This document shows positions 1-6,601 of a stretch of DNA of 10,639 bases, in pieces. The translations under genes were made by a program, and so were the position numbers. The notes under the pieces are model-generated. The model worked only from the letters and a program-made list of their open reading frames with translations. It ran no database searches and had not been told where the DNA came from. Source of the DNA: Schlesneria sp. (GTDB taxonomy: Bacteria; Planctomycetota; Planctomycetia; Planctomycetales; Planctomycetaceae); contig JANXOO010000427.1 in assembly GCA_025353525.1 (NCBI GenBank), forward strand, positions 1 to 10,639, given 5' to 3'. How positions within the stretch are numbered: the stretch's first letter is position 1; every line of letters begins with the position of its first letter.

Positions 1-359
1 TCCAACCCGATCAGGAAAGTAGCGAATCAGACATCAAAGCGCAAGCTACCTATTCAGCCAAGCTTCTCCAGTGTGCGCGATGGCCCTGACCGTTGCCCCG
101 ATTGAGGACGTGATAGACATAGTTGCCCTGTGATGCGCGGCATGTTCGTGGCATCCAAGCAGCATAATCAATCGTTATTGCATCGTAAAGTAGAATGTCC
201 CCTTTGTTTTTTTCGGCTATCTTGTGCCGCCGCTTTCGCGGCTGAAGAGTCTTCTTTCAATCTCTTCCAGCCTGCACAACTGATTTATCGAAGAGCCTGA
301 AACAGGGGGGGATACGGTTTGTCCAGACGTTCACCAAAGGTTTACGCATCTTTCGGCGA
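1..359. other. Non-coding stretch downstream of pyrF; no gene recognised
   Basis: I find no convincing gene here. Two plus-strand frames are open from the window edge. Frame 1 runs to a TGA near 110 and frame 3 to a TGA near 90, so the C-terminal tail of a gene lying to the left is possible, but neither short peptide resembles a family I know. A small perfect hairpin (GCCGC, loop TTTC, GCGGC) lies at 229-242. It has no T-run after it on the plus strand, and on the minus strand it is followed by an A-rich rather than T-rich stretch, so it is not a standard intrinsic terminator for pyrF, which ends at 360. I see no other clear terminator for the minus-strand operon. Confidence 0.5.
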
Positions 360-1304
360 TCACCCAGCCGGTTTTCCTGCTGGAGTATGATTCGCCAGGT
401 CGGCAATCATTTGTCTGGTTGCGGCTTCAGCCGCAGCTTCCCATTGCCGTGATCCAAATTGCTCTGCAAACGGGGCGGCTCTATAGGCAAAGTTAATGCC
501 GCGTGAGTTATTGATGATTGCACCCAATCCGTTGCAATCGAACGCTGGTGCCACATCGGCGGCGGCGCCACCCTGGCTGCCGTAGCCAGGGACCAGCAAC
601 GGAACGTGCGGCATCGCCAGCCGAAGTTCCGACAGTTCTCTGGGATATGTCGCTCCCACCACGGCCCCCGCGATGCCGTATCCGTTTTCTTCGGTTTCCA
701 GCGACAGCTCTTCAACCATTTGTGCGACGTGATGATAAATCGTCGTTCCATCCGCCGTGCGATCCTGAAGCGATGCACTGCCGGGATTGCTGGTTTTGAC
801 AAGCACATAGATTCCCGCACCCCGCTCTTTTGCGACGCGCAGGAATGGCTCCAGGGTATCTCGTCCCAGATACGGGTTGACCGTCAAAGCATCTGCTTGC
901 CAGTGTGCACACAACGGATCGAAACCCGCCAGATAGCCCCGGGCATAGGCTTCAGCGGTTGTTCCGATGTCACCTCGTTTGGCATCACAGATGACGATCA
1001 GGCCTTGTTGCCTGGCGTAACGAATGACCCGGGCAAGAGCGAGGCAGCCGTCGGGGCCCCATTCTTCAAAAAATGCCGACTGAGGTTTGACTGCAGGAAC
1101 GAGCGGAGCAACAACATCGATCAATCGGACGCAAAACTCTTCAAACGCTGCTGCTGCCTGAGCAACAGGGTCGTCGTGAAGTTCTCGCGCGTGCGCCAAA
1201 ACATCAGGAGGAAGTTGATCCCATCTCGGATCGAGTCCCACCAGTGCAGGGGTCCCCTTCGATTGGATCGCGGCGTGCAGTCGAGTCGTATAATGGTGCG
1301 ACAT
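360..1304 (-). CDS. pyrF: Orotidine 5'-phosphate decarboxylase
   Basis: This enzyme decarboxylates orotidine 5'-monophosphate to UMP, the last step of de novo pyrimidine synthesis, in the cytoplasm. The 314-residue protein has the family's charged active-site motif DAKRGDIG at 107-114, in which Lys109 and Asp112 belong to the catalytic Asp/Lys network, plus VKPQ at 72-75. It also shows [17 protein letters not shown] and the phosphate-gripper-like PGYGSQGG near residue 240. Length and motif order fit the longer type 2 PyrF class (about 270-310 residues) rather than the E. coli type of about 240. The ATG at 1304 gives a complete N-terminus ([11 protein letters not shown] near residue 22), although no strong ribosome site precedes it. 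The gene is the third of a minus-strand operon, 41 bases after the membrane protein gene. Family assignment is secure; regulation is not visible. Confidence 0.96.
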   Translation of the reverse strand: MSHHYTTRLHAAIQSKGTPALVGLDPRWDQLPPDVLAHARELHDDPVAQAAAAFEEFCVRLIDVVAPLVPAVKPQSAFFEEWGPDGCLALARVIRYARQQGLIVICDAKRGDIGTTAEAYARGYLAGFDPLCAHWQADALTVNPYLGRDTLEPFLRVAKERGAGIYVLVKTSNPGSASLQDRTADGTTIYHHVAQMVEELSLETEENGYGIAGAVVGATYPRELSELRLAMPHVPLLVPGYGSQGGAAADVAPAFDCNGLGAIINNSRGINFAYRAAPFAEQFGSRQWEAAAEAATRQMIADLANHTPAGKPAG

Positions 1305-1345
1305 AACGAAGTGTTTTCGGCTTTCAGTTCTGGAATCAGCAAATT

Positions 1346-1798
1346 TTAATATCCGGAATGTGGCGCATCATCGTCGTCGGGCGGAAGGTTTTCACTGTCG
1401 CGGGTATTCACGTCAGACGATGTCAACGATTGCTGTTGCAATTGTGTTTCCGAGATGAACCAATAGGCGCAACTCAGGTCGAGCCACATCACGAATTCAC
1501 GACTAAAGTGGGCGGCTCTCGTTCGCCACCACCATTCGTTGCGAGCCAGGACGTAAAAGCCAAAGACGACAATCCCAAAGGCGCTCAGGATTTTTGCCGT
1601 TCTTTGCGGGTTGGCCGTCATTAGCGGTTTCAACAACCAGCCGGTCAGCAAGGCAACAAGAAAAATCCCCGCCGTTACCGCAGAATACCCGTGCTGGAAA
1701 TCGAACCATGCGTGGTACGCGGTTAACAGGATGACGACAAAAATTTGCAGCCGGGAACCGAGTGGAAGGGCTTTGATGAACAGGTAAAGGCGCTTCAT
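1346..1798 (-). CDS. Small hypothetical membrane protein between purC and pyrF
   Basis: I do not recognise this 150-residue protein. It has a short basic start ([18 protein letters not shown]), then hydrophobic segments at about 18-31, 39-60 and 68-85, and a possible fourth at about 101-115, so it is probably an inner-membrane protein with three or four spans. A tryptophan/arginine cluster (NEWWWRTR) lies between the last two. The tail from about 118 is polar and ends in a run of acidic residues ([12 protein letters not shown]). Its ATG overlaps the purC stop codon by four bases (ATGA), which indicates translational coupling. pyrF follows 41 bases downstream. The coupling argues that it is a real gene expressed with nucleotide-biosynthesis enzymes, but nothing in the sequence shows a link in function. 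Confidence 0.8.
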   Translation of the reverse strand: MKRLYLFIKALPLGSRLQIFVVILLTAYHAWFDFQHGYSAVTAGIFLVALLTGWLLKPLMTANPQRTAKILSAFGIVVFGFYVLARNEWWWRTRAAHFSREFVMWLDLSCAYWFISETQLQQQSLTSSDVNTRDSENLPPDDDDAPHSGY

Positions 1799-2703
1799 GT
1801 GTCCTGCTTCCAGGGAAAAATGGCGCCAGTCAGTCGCTCAAAAGCTTCGATGTATTTATCGCGTGTCTTGCGGACGACTTCATCGGGAAGTGGCGGTGGC
1901 GGACTGTTTTTGTCCCAGGAGGTTGTTTCCAGCCAGTCGCGCACGAACTGTTTGTCAAAACTAGGTTGCGCTCCGCCAGGTGAATATTGATCGGCGGGCC
2001 AAAACCTCGAACTGTCAGGCGTCAATACTTCGTCGATCAGGATAATAGTATCGTTGACCAACCCGAATTCGAATTTCGTATCGGCAATCATAATTCCCCT
2101 GGATCGGGCGTATTCAGCGGCCTTCGCGTATATCGTCATACTGAATTTACGCAGGGATTCTGCGCGTTCCCTGCCGATAATCTCTGACATTCGTTCAAAC
2201 GGGATATTTTCGTCGTGGCCGCTTTCTGCTTTGGTTGCAGGAGTGAAAATCGGTTCGGGAAGTTTGTCGCTTTCGACCAATCCACCGGGAAGCGTCAGCC
2301 CGCAAACGGTTCGATTCGTTCTGTATTCCTTCCAGCCCGAACCTGACAGAAAACCGCGAACGACACATTCGATCGGAAAGACCTTCGTCTTCCGTACGAC
2401 CATGCTGCGGCCTTCCAGCAGTTCGATCTCGGTCCCGTGCGGCAGAGGGACATCCGCGGGGTTCAGACTGATCAGATGATGCGGCACCTGCAACAAATCG
2501 AACCAGAACCGGCTGATTTGCGTCAGGACGCGACCTTTATCGGGGATCCCGGTCGGCAGAATCCAGTCGAACGCACTGATCCGGTCGGTCGCGACGATCA
2601 GCAACCGGTCTCCGAAATCGTAGATATCACGAACTTTTCCCCGAACGGGAACTTGTCCGGGAAGATGACTTTGCAACAACGGTTGCCTGAATCCTGACGC
2701 CAT
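1795..2703 (-). CDS. purC: Phosphoribosylaminoimidazole-succinocarboxamide synthase (SAICAR synthetase)
   Basis: PurC joins aspartate to CAIR using ATP to form SAICAR in de novo purine synthesis. The sequence shows GKVRDIY at 22-28 and ATDRISAFD at 38-46, the ATP-binding N-terminal lobe. SAICAR synthetase signature 1 is at 111-127 ([17 protein letters not shown]), signature 2 at 206-215 ([10 protein letters not shown]), and [13 protein letters not shown] at 223-235. I chose the ATG at 2703, giving 302 residues, the usual length for the monomeric long PurC type. It leaves only a short lead ([16 protein letters not shown]) before the first conserved motif. An in-frame ATG at 2811 would add 36 residues that do not resemble PurC. 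No clear Shine-Dalgarno sequence precedes either start, so the exact start is less certain than the function. It is the first gene of the operon and its stop overlaps the next gene's start. Confidence 0.95.
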   Translation of the reverse strand: MASGFRQPLLQSHLPGQVPVRGKVRDIYDFGDRLLIVATDRISAFDWILPTGIPDKGRVLTQISRFWFDLLQVPHHLISLNPADVPLPHGTEIELLEGRSMVVRKTKVFPIECVVRGFLSGSGWKEYRTNRTVCGLTLPGGLVESDKLPEPIFTPATKAESGHDENIPFERMSEIIGRERAESLRKFSMTIYAKAAEYARSRGIMIADTKFEFGLVNDTIILIDEVLTPDSSRFWPADQYSPGGAQPSFDKQFVRDWLETTSWDKNSPPPPLPDEVVRKTRDKYIEAFERLTGAIFPWKQDT

Positions 2704-2928
2704 TATGAGTCGATTCGCCAATCGCAGCTTTTCAGTCAAAATGCAGAGTTGCGGCTGACGGCGAACACCCGCCATCGGAATTCCATCGCTCGCGCATCCT
2801 GAAACAGGCAAGAGACTATCATACGACCGGCATCTTGAACAACGAGCATCGCAGGGCTACACTCATTGCTTCGGGACATTCGCACAAAAACTTGACTTCA
2901 GACAACTTTTACTCAAGCCGGGGCCGAG
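2704..2928. promoter_or_regulatory. Divergent intergenic region between purC and the GH10-like gene
   Basis: These 225 bases separate two divergently transcribed genes and must hold at least the promoter of the purC operon on the minus strand, and probably that of the gene starting at 2929 on the plus strand. On the minus strand a TATGAT hexamer (plus-strand ATCATA at 2818-2823) could serve as a -10 element, but I found no matching -35 at 16-18 bases. I see no clear operator, riboswitch or PurR-type palindrome. The assignment rests on gene orientation rather than on a motif. Confidence 0.4.
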
Positions 2929-4425
2929 ATGGGGTTGATTCGCTTTGCCGTCCACCCCACCAGTTTTCTCGCAGACTGGCACGAGGTTCACGCCGGATAC
3001 CTGACGGGTGCCGATGGGCGGATTTTTTCGTCGCGAATTGAGATTCTGGACAACATCGTCGGCTGCCGTCGCACCTCGTCCGAAAGTGCCAAATTTCACG
3101 TCGCCTGGCCCGTCAAGGACTTTGGTCGGATTGTCATTCCAACCGGGTCACTGCCCGAACGCGAAGTTCCGTATTTACTGGCGGTCGAGCTTGCGCGGGG
3201 GAAAATTGTCCAGATCCGGAATCAGGCCGCTCAATGGGAACTCGCCGGCCTGAAAATTCCTGACGATTTTTCAGAACCACACCGCACGGCTCATCGTTTA
3301 TTTTCGCGAGCCGCCTCGTCCCAGGATCGCCCGGAAGAGGCAAGTCAATTAGCTGACGAAGCCATTTACCACGCCTGTCGCGCGGGTGAACGGCTGACCC
3401 GTTCGTACGCCTCACAAGCGTTGGCAGGTCGACTGCAACGATTCGGCACCCTTCCTGTTTCGATTGGCTGTGAACTTCAGGGGGCCATCCCGTCAACTCC
3501 GCAGGCTGATCTCTTCAACGCAATGTTCAACTCCGCAACTGTTTCTGCTGCGTGGAAACAGATTGAAAGCGTCGAAGGGGAGTACGACTGGGGCATCGTT
3601 GACCGGCAACTCGACTGGTGCGAATCGCAAAAGTTGATGGTGCGTGGTGGTCCTCTGCTGGACCTAGGTGCCGCGGGCTTGCCCCATTGGCTGGAACGTT
3701 GGGAACACGACGTTTTCAACATGCAGAGCTTCGTGTGCGATTTCGTCGAGACTGCAATTTCCCGCTACGTCGGACGAATCCGCGTCTGGGAAATTTGCAC
3801 GCGAATGAACACCGGAGGGGCACTGACGCTGAATGAAGAAAGTCGTCTGACGCTCACCGCCCGAGTGCTCGATGTCGCGAGGCAAGTCGACGAAGAAGCT
3901 CAATTGATCGTCCGAATCGATCAACCTTGGGGAGACTATCAGTCTCGTGGTCAGCATCGTCTGTCACCAATTCAGGTTGTGGACGCATTGTGCCGATCCG
4001 GGGTTGGCTTGTCGGGTGTGAATCTGGAATTAGCGATGGGCTATCGACCTCGAGGTTCGGCGCCACGAGACTTGCTCGAATGCTCAAGACTTATCGACAC
4101 ATGGACGGTTCTGGACATACCGATTTTCGTAACGCTGGTTTGTCCATCGAATACTTCGGCGGACTCGTTCGCGTCGCCGGATATCGAAGTTGACCCGCGC
4201 GCACGGGCCAGTCCGGGGACCGAAACGGATCAGGCAAACTGGATCGAGTTGATGCTCGAATTGCTGGTTGCCAAACCGCGAGTGGCCGGGGTCTTCTTTC
4301 CGAACTTCTCGGATGGAACTCCGCACGCATATCCTCACGCGGGACTTTTGAATTCGCAGGGCATCGCAAAACCCGTTGCCGACAGAATCATCCGTCAACA
4401 ACTGCACCATCGCCGCACGATCTGA
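2929..4425 (+). CDS. Glycosyl-hydrolase-10-like (xylanase-fold) protein, probably without hydrolase activity
   Basis: The 498-residue protein has two parts. Residues 1 to about 165 form a region I know only from planctomycete relatives of this protein (RIEILDNIVGCRR, FHVAWPV, LPEREVPYLLAVELARGK, QAAQWELAG). Residues from about 175 resemble a GH10 xylanase barrel: FNSATVSAAWKQIESVEGEY with DW next (200-221) matches the GH10 block around FN..T....WK..EP..G.., followed by HWL at 253-255 and a terminal LLNSQGIAKP block at 473-482. The GH10 acid/base site, normally W-D-V-x-N-E, reads WEICTR at 287-292, so the glutamate position is Arg292. The nucleophile strand, normally (I/V)TELD, reads VTLVCPS from 401, with Leu403 in place of glutamate. 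I therefore infer a carbohydrate-binding or structural role rather than xylanase activity. No signal peptide is visible. The ATG at 2929 follows a weak purine-rich stretch. It stands alone on the plus strand. Confidence 0.8.
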   Translation: MGLIRFAVHPTSFLADWHEVHAGYLTGADGRIFSSRIEILDNIVGCRRTSSESAKFHVAWPVKDFGRIVIPTGSLPEREVPYLLAVELARGKIVQIRNQAAQWELAGLKIPDDFSEPHRTAHRLFSRAASSQDRPEEASQLADEAIYHACRAGERLTRSYASQALAGRLQRFGTLPVSIGCELQGAIPSTPQADLFNAMFNSATVSAAWKQIESVEGEYDWGIVDRQLDWCESQKLMVRGGPLLDLGAAGLPHWLERWEHDVFNMQSFVCDFVETAISRYVGRIRVWEICTRMNTGGALTLNEESRLTLTARVLDVARQVDEEAQLIVRIDQPWGDYQSRGQHRLSPIQVVDALCRSGVGLSGVNLELAMGYRPRGSAPRDLLECSRLIDTWTVLDIPIFVTLVCPSNTSADSFASPDIEVDPRARASPGTETDQANWIELMLELLVAKPRVAGVFFPNFSDGTPHAYPHAGLLNSQGIAKPVADRIIRQQLHHRRTI

Positions 4426-4456
4426 CACAGTACGATCTGACACAGTACGATCTGAC
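4417..4456. repeat. 15-bp tandem repeat across the stop codon of the GH10-like gene
   Basis: The unit ACGATCTGACACAGT occurs at 4417-4431 and 4432-4446, followed by a partial copy (first ten bases) at 4447-4456. There are about 2.7 identical copies. The stop codon TGA (4423-4425) is inside the first copy, so each copy repeats the end of the gene, and slippage there would not alter the protein. The rest of the gap to 4558 shows no clear terminator for either of the two convergent genes. Confidence 0.85.
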
Positions 4457-4558
4457 GTTGCATGTTCTGACGCCGCCAAGTTCGTTCTGATCGGCTAAAA
4501 CTGAATTACCAACCCGCGCACATTGTTTGTCGTGGAGCCAAAATTCTCGCGAAACGGG

Positions 4559-4930
4559 TCAGGAAATCAATCGCAGAGCGAACGGATAGCGATACGCCAG
4601 GCCCTCATTCGACTTGATCGCAGCGACGATCGAAAACACGATGTGGTAGATTCCAAGTGCTGCGATCAGCGGTATTCCAATGAAGAGAAAAAAGAGCGGA
4701 ATACAGATCGCGTATCCGATCATGATGGTGATCTGAAAATTGAGTGCTTCTTTTCCCTGATCATTGATAAACGGCGAGTCCTCTTTTTTCATGCTCCAGA
4801 TCAAAAGAGGCAGAATCACATTGGCGAATGGAAAAAAGGTTGCCAATGTTCCAAGGTGACACAACATCGCCCACATCCGGTCGTTAGGGCTTGTGGACAG
4901 GACTGTCGTCGCATTTTGAGCTTGGTTCAT
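4559..4930 (-). CDS. DUF4870 family membrane protein
   Basis: This is a 123-residue integral membrane protein of the DUF4870 (Tic20-like fold) family, whose function is not established. The pattern is typical: NDRMWAMLCHLGTLATFFP at 16-34 leading into the first span (about 22-47), then the short conserved loop INDQGKEALNFQ at 55-66, which is the family hallmark. Two further spans follow (about 66-83 and 84-104), and the protein ends in a conserved polar tail (IKSNEGLAYRYPFALRLI). Length fits the family (about 100-130). The start is well supported: on the minus strand AGGAG (plus-strand 4937-4941) lies six bases before the ATG at 4930. It is a single gene, convergent with the GH10-like gene and divergent from the region leading to the acyl-ligase cassette. 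Confidence 0.93.
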   Translation of the reverse strand: MNQAQNATTVLSTSPNDRMWAMLCHLGTLATFFPFANVILPLLIWSMKKEDSPFINDQGKEALNFQITIMIGYAICIPLFFLFIGIPLIAALGIYHIVFSIVAAIKSNEGLAYRYPFALRLIS

Positions 4931-5029
4931 GGGTCACTCCTGCAGCATGAATCGAGACCAGCAATAAGTCTGGCGGGCATCGGAACGGGTGTCGACAAAA
5001 GAGGTTCCTGCGTACCATCGGGAATTCTG

Positions 5030-5059
5030 CGAAGGGTGAATGCCCCAATCCACCCTTCG
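5030..5059. repeat. Hairpin in the upstream region of the DUF4870 gene
   Basis: CGAAGGGTG at 5030-5038 and CACCCTTCG at 5051-5059 form a perfect 9-bp stem with a 12-base loop. On the minus strand it lies about 100 bases before the DUF4870 start codon, so it could be a leader structure. No T-run flanks it on either strand, so a terminator is less likely. Role unknown. Confidence 0.6.
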
Positions 5060-5154
5060 AACAGTTTCAGCGCCCTCTGTCGGAATCCGATTGTCCATCA
5101 TCCTGAACGTACTTCGGCAGCAGTCGGATCAAGGCGAATAACAGAAATTGTTGA

Positions 5155-5728
5155 TTTTCGAAAACGTCCATCGAAGCACGCCGTCGATTGAATGAGTGGA
5201 TTGCAAAAACGGTGGATCTGAACGCGACGATGCGACACATTCCGGGCATCCGACCGCAATTGATTTACAGTCAAAACTGCGAATTCGATGCGGTTGGACT
5301 CCGAGATTGTTTTGATTGAAGATTTGGATTGAACGGGATTGAGATGCCGTGGCAGCGTTTGGAATGTTCGCGACGCTGGCTCAGCACGCTGTGCACTGCT
5401 TCTCCGAAGGGTTCGAAGCAGTGGCAGGCCATGTCAGGATGACGCTATGACAGCGTCCGGACTATTGACTGGCTTGACTTCGGGCCACCGCATGGACGAA
5501 CAACGCGACCTGACCTGGCGTCACACTCGCGCGTTCAGCAATCAGGTTTGCGACTGTAGGGGTGGCGACTTGTATTTTTTCAGGAAGTCACGAGCATCGT
5601 GCAGTGACGCTGCGGTCTTTTGTGCGGTGTCCAATCCCTGACAATCAAGGTCTTTAAAACGGGTCGACGACTTCAACTGGTGCATTCGGAGTTTTCATCC
5701 GGGAATAGAACGAGTCGCCGTGGAGTAA
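5155..5728 (+). pseudogene. Possible decayed gene upstream of the asparagine synthetase pseudogene
   Basis: Three fragments with protein-like composition lie in order on the plus strand but in different frames or broken by stops. Fragment A (5155-5316, 54 codons) includes RRLNEWIAKTVDLNATMRHI and IRPQLIYSQNCEFDAVGLRD. Fragment B (5343-5447, 35 codons) includes AAFGMFATLAQHAVHCFSEG. Fragment C (5642-5725, 28 codons) ends with DDFNWCIRSFHPGIERVAVE and a TAA at 5726, eight bases before the start of the asparagine synthetase remnant. The position, order and close spacing are what a decayed first gene of the same operon would look like. I cannot assign a family, and each fragment is short enough to be chance, so this is a tentative call. 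Confidence 0.25.
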
Positions 5729-5735
5729 TTATCCG

Positions 5736-6503
5736 GTGTGTGGCATCACAGGAGTCGTTGATCTTTCGGGACGCGAACGAATCGTTCCGCCCGATGTACT
5801 TTCCAGGATGGCTGACGAGATCATTCATCGTGGACCCGATCAAAGCGGTGTATTGACTTCGCCGGGCCTCGGACTTTAAGCATTGTCGGGCTGAAGACGG
5901 ACAACAGCCGTTGCGAAACGGCGATGTTTTCGTTGTGGCGATTTTCAATGGCGAGATCTTTGACCACGCAGAAATGCGGCAGCGACGGGAATCTCGTGGG
6001 GCAGGCGCATTCATTTGCCGGGACAATTGCTGTCGTTAAAAGGCGACCGGGCTGCCATGAATTCTTCCGTCGAAACGAGATAACCGTTTCTCGATGAAAA
6101 AGTGTTCGACGACATGACATCATCCGCGGTGGAAACTCAAATTCCTGCAGGACAAATATGTCCTCCGGCGCTTACTGGCACGCTATTTGCCGCAAAATAT
6201 TGCCCGGAGAAGAAAGGAATGTTTCGAGCTCCTTTCGACTGTGTCTTCACCGGTTAGGCGCCTCCCTATGTCAATCAATTACTTGCTCCTTAATCGTTGC
6301 GTCAAACCGGATATTTCGACGTTGATGCAGTTACGGTTTGGGTCGATCGTATTCGGCGGAAAGTGGTCCCCTTTCATGCTCGGACGTATGTTGAAGTGGG
6401 AATGGCGGGTGTCGTGGCGACGCAGCTTTGGCATCATCTGTTCATCGACGCAGCGCTGTGTAATCTCCCTGCCGGATCGCAACGTCCACCGGAAATAACT
6501 TGA
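5736..6503 (+). pseudogene. Asparagine synthetase (glutamine-hydrolysing), internally deleted and frameshifted pseudogene
   Basis: The intact enzyme has an N-terminal glutamine amidotransferase domain and a C-terminal synthetase domain, about 600 or more residues in total. Here the GTG at 5736 is followed by CGITGVVDLSGRE and MADEIIHRGPDQSGVLTSPG, the classic class II start with Cys2 as nucleophile. GQQPLRNGDVFVVAIFNGEI follows, one base out of register (frame +1). At about 6027 the text jumps to LSLKGDRAAMNSSVETR-stop-PFLDEKVFDD, which belongs to the late synthetase domain. PRWKLKFLQDKYVLRRLLAR, GMFRAPFDCVF, QTGYFDVDAVTVWVDRIRRK and VEVGMAGVVATQLWHHLFID then lead to the natural end at 6503. 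The SGGxDS ATP site and roughly 250 residues are missing. In-frame stops occur at 5877, 6081, 6255 and 6291, and frame changes near 5879-5893, 6027, 6117-6124 and 6216. It cannot make an active enzyme. It lies about 100 bases upstream of the ligase in the same direction. Confidence 0.92.
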
Positions 6504-6601
6504 CGGAATCTGTAATAACGAAGAGAACGACAGCTGGAATCTGGAATGTTACGTCAGGAGCGTCCTGTTGTCCCTGACGAAAATGAGCAAGGGATTTTTT
6601 A
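6504..6601 (+). promoter_or_regulatory. Leader of the acyl-ligase operon with alternative hairpins and ribosome site
   Basis: This 98-base gap follows the asparagine synthetase remnant. CGTCAGG (6552-6558) can pair with CCTGACG (6573-6579), giving a 7-bp stem with a 14-base loop. CAGGA (6555-6559) can instead pair with TCCTG (6563-6567) around a 3-base loop, so the two structures exclude each other. The ribosome site AAGGGA (6589-6594) lies seven bases before the GTG start at 6602 and supports that start. I saw no good sigma-70 hexamer pair here, so the promoter may lie further upstream, within or before the pseudogene. Confidence 0.4.

Larger units (their letters stand above)
4931..5735. other. 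About 800 bases without an intact gene
   Basis: No frame on either strand gives a protein I can support over this stretch. It must contain the promoter of the DUF4870 gene (minus strand) and, in the ancestral state, the start of the plus-strand asparagine synthetase operon. I saw no convincing -35/-10 pair for either. Three perfect inverted repeats are present. One is listed separately (5030-5059). CACTGCTTC at 5394-5402 pairs with GAAGCAGTG at 5415-5423. GACGCT at 5441-5446 pairs with AGCGTC at 5452-5457. None is followed by a T-run. From about 5155 onward there are protein-like fragments in several plus-strand frames, described as a possible decayed gene. Confidence 0.6.

Noticed and set aside
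229..242. GC hairpin downstream of pyrF considered as an intrinsic terminator
   Set aside because: Only a 5-bp stem, and the sequence following it on the minus strand is A-rich rather than T-rich.
606..1349. A 247-codon plus-strand open frame opposite pyrF
   Set aside because: It lies entirely antisense to a clear pyrF and the translation has no recognisable motif; it is a shadow of the pyrF codon pattern.
4084..4479. A minus-strand open frame with a repeated Ser-Asp-Arg-Thr-Val motif, suggesting a repeat protein
   Set aside because: The repeat is simply the 15-bp DNA tandem repeat read in frame, and the rest lies antisense to the GH10-like gene.
4523..5191. A 222-codon plus-strand open frame over the DUF4870 gene and its upstream region
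   Set aside because: It is antisense to the well-supported DUF4870 gene with its ribosome site, and its composition (many charged and Ser/His residues) does not resemble a folded family.
5067..5249. A 60-codon minus-strand open frame ending LLPKYVQDDGQSDSDRGR
   Set aside because: No clear ribosome site, family match or conserved motif; it overlaps possible plus-strand gene fragments and is short enough for chance.
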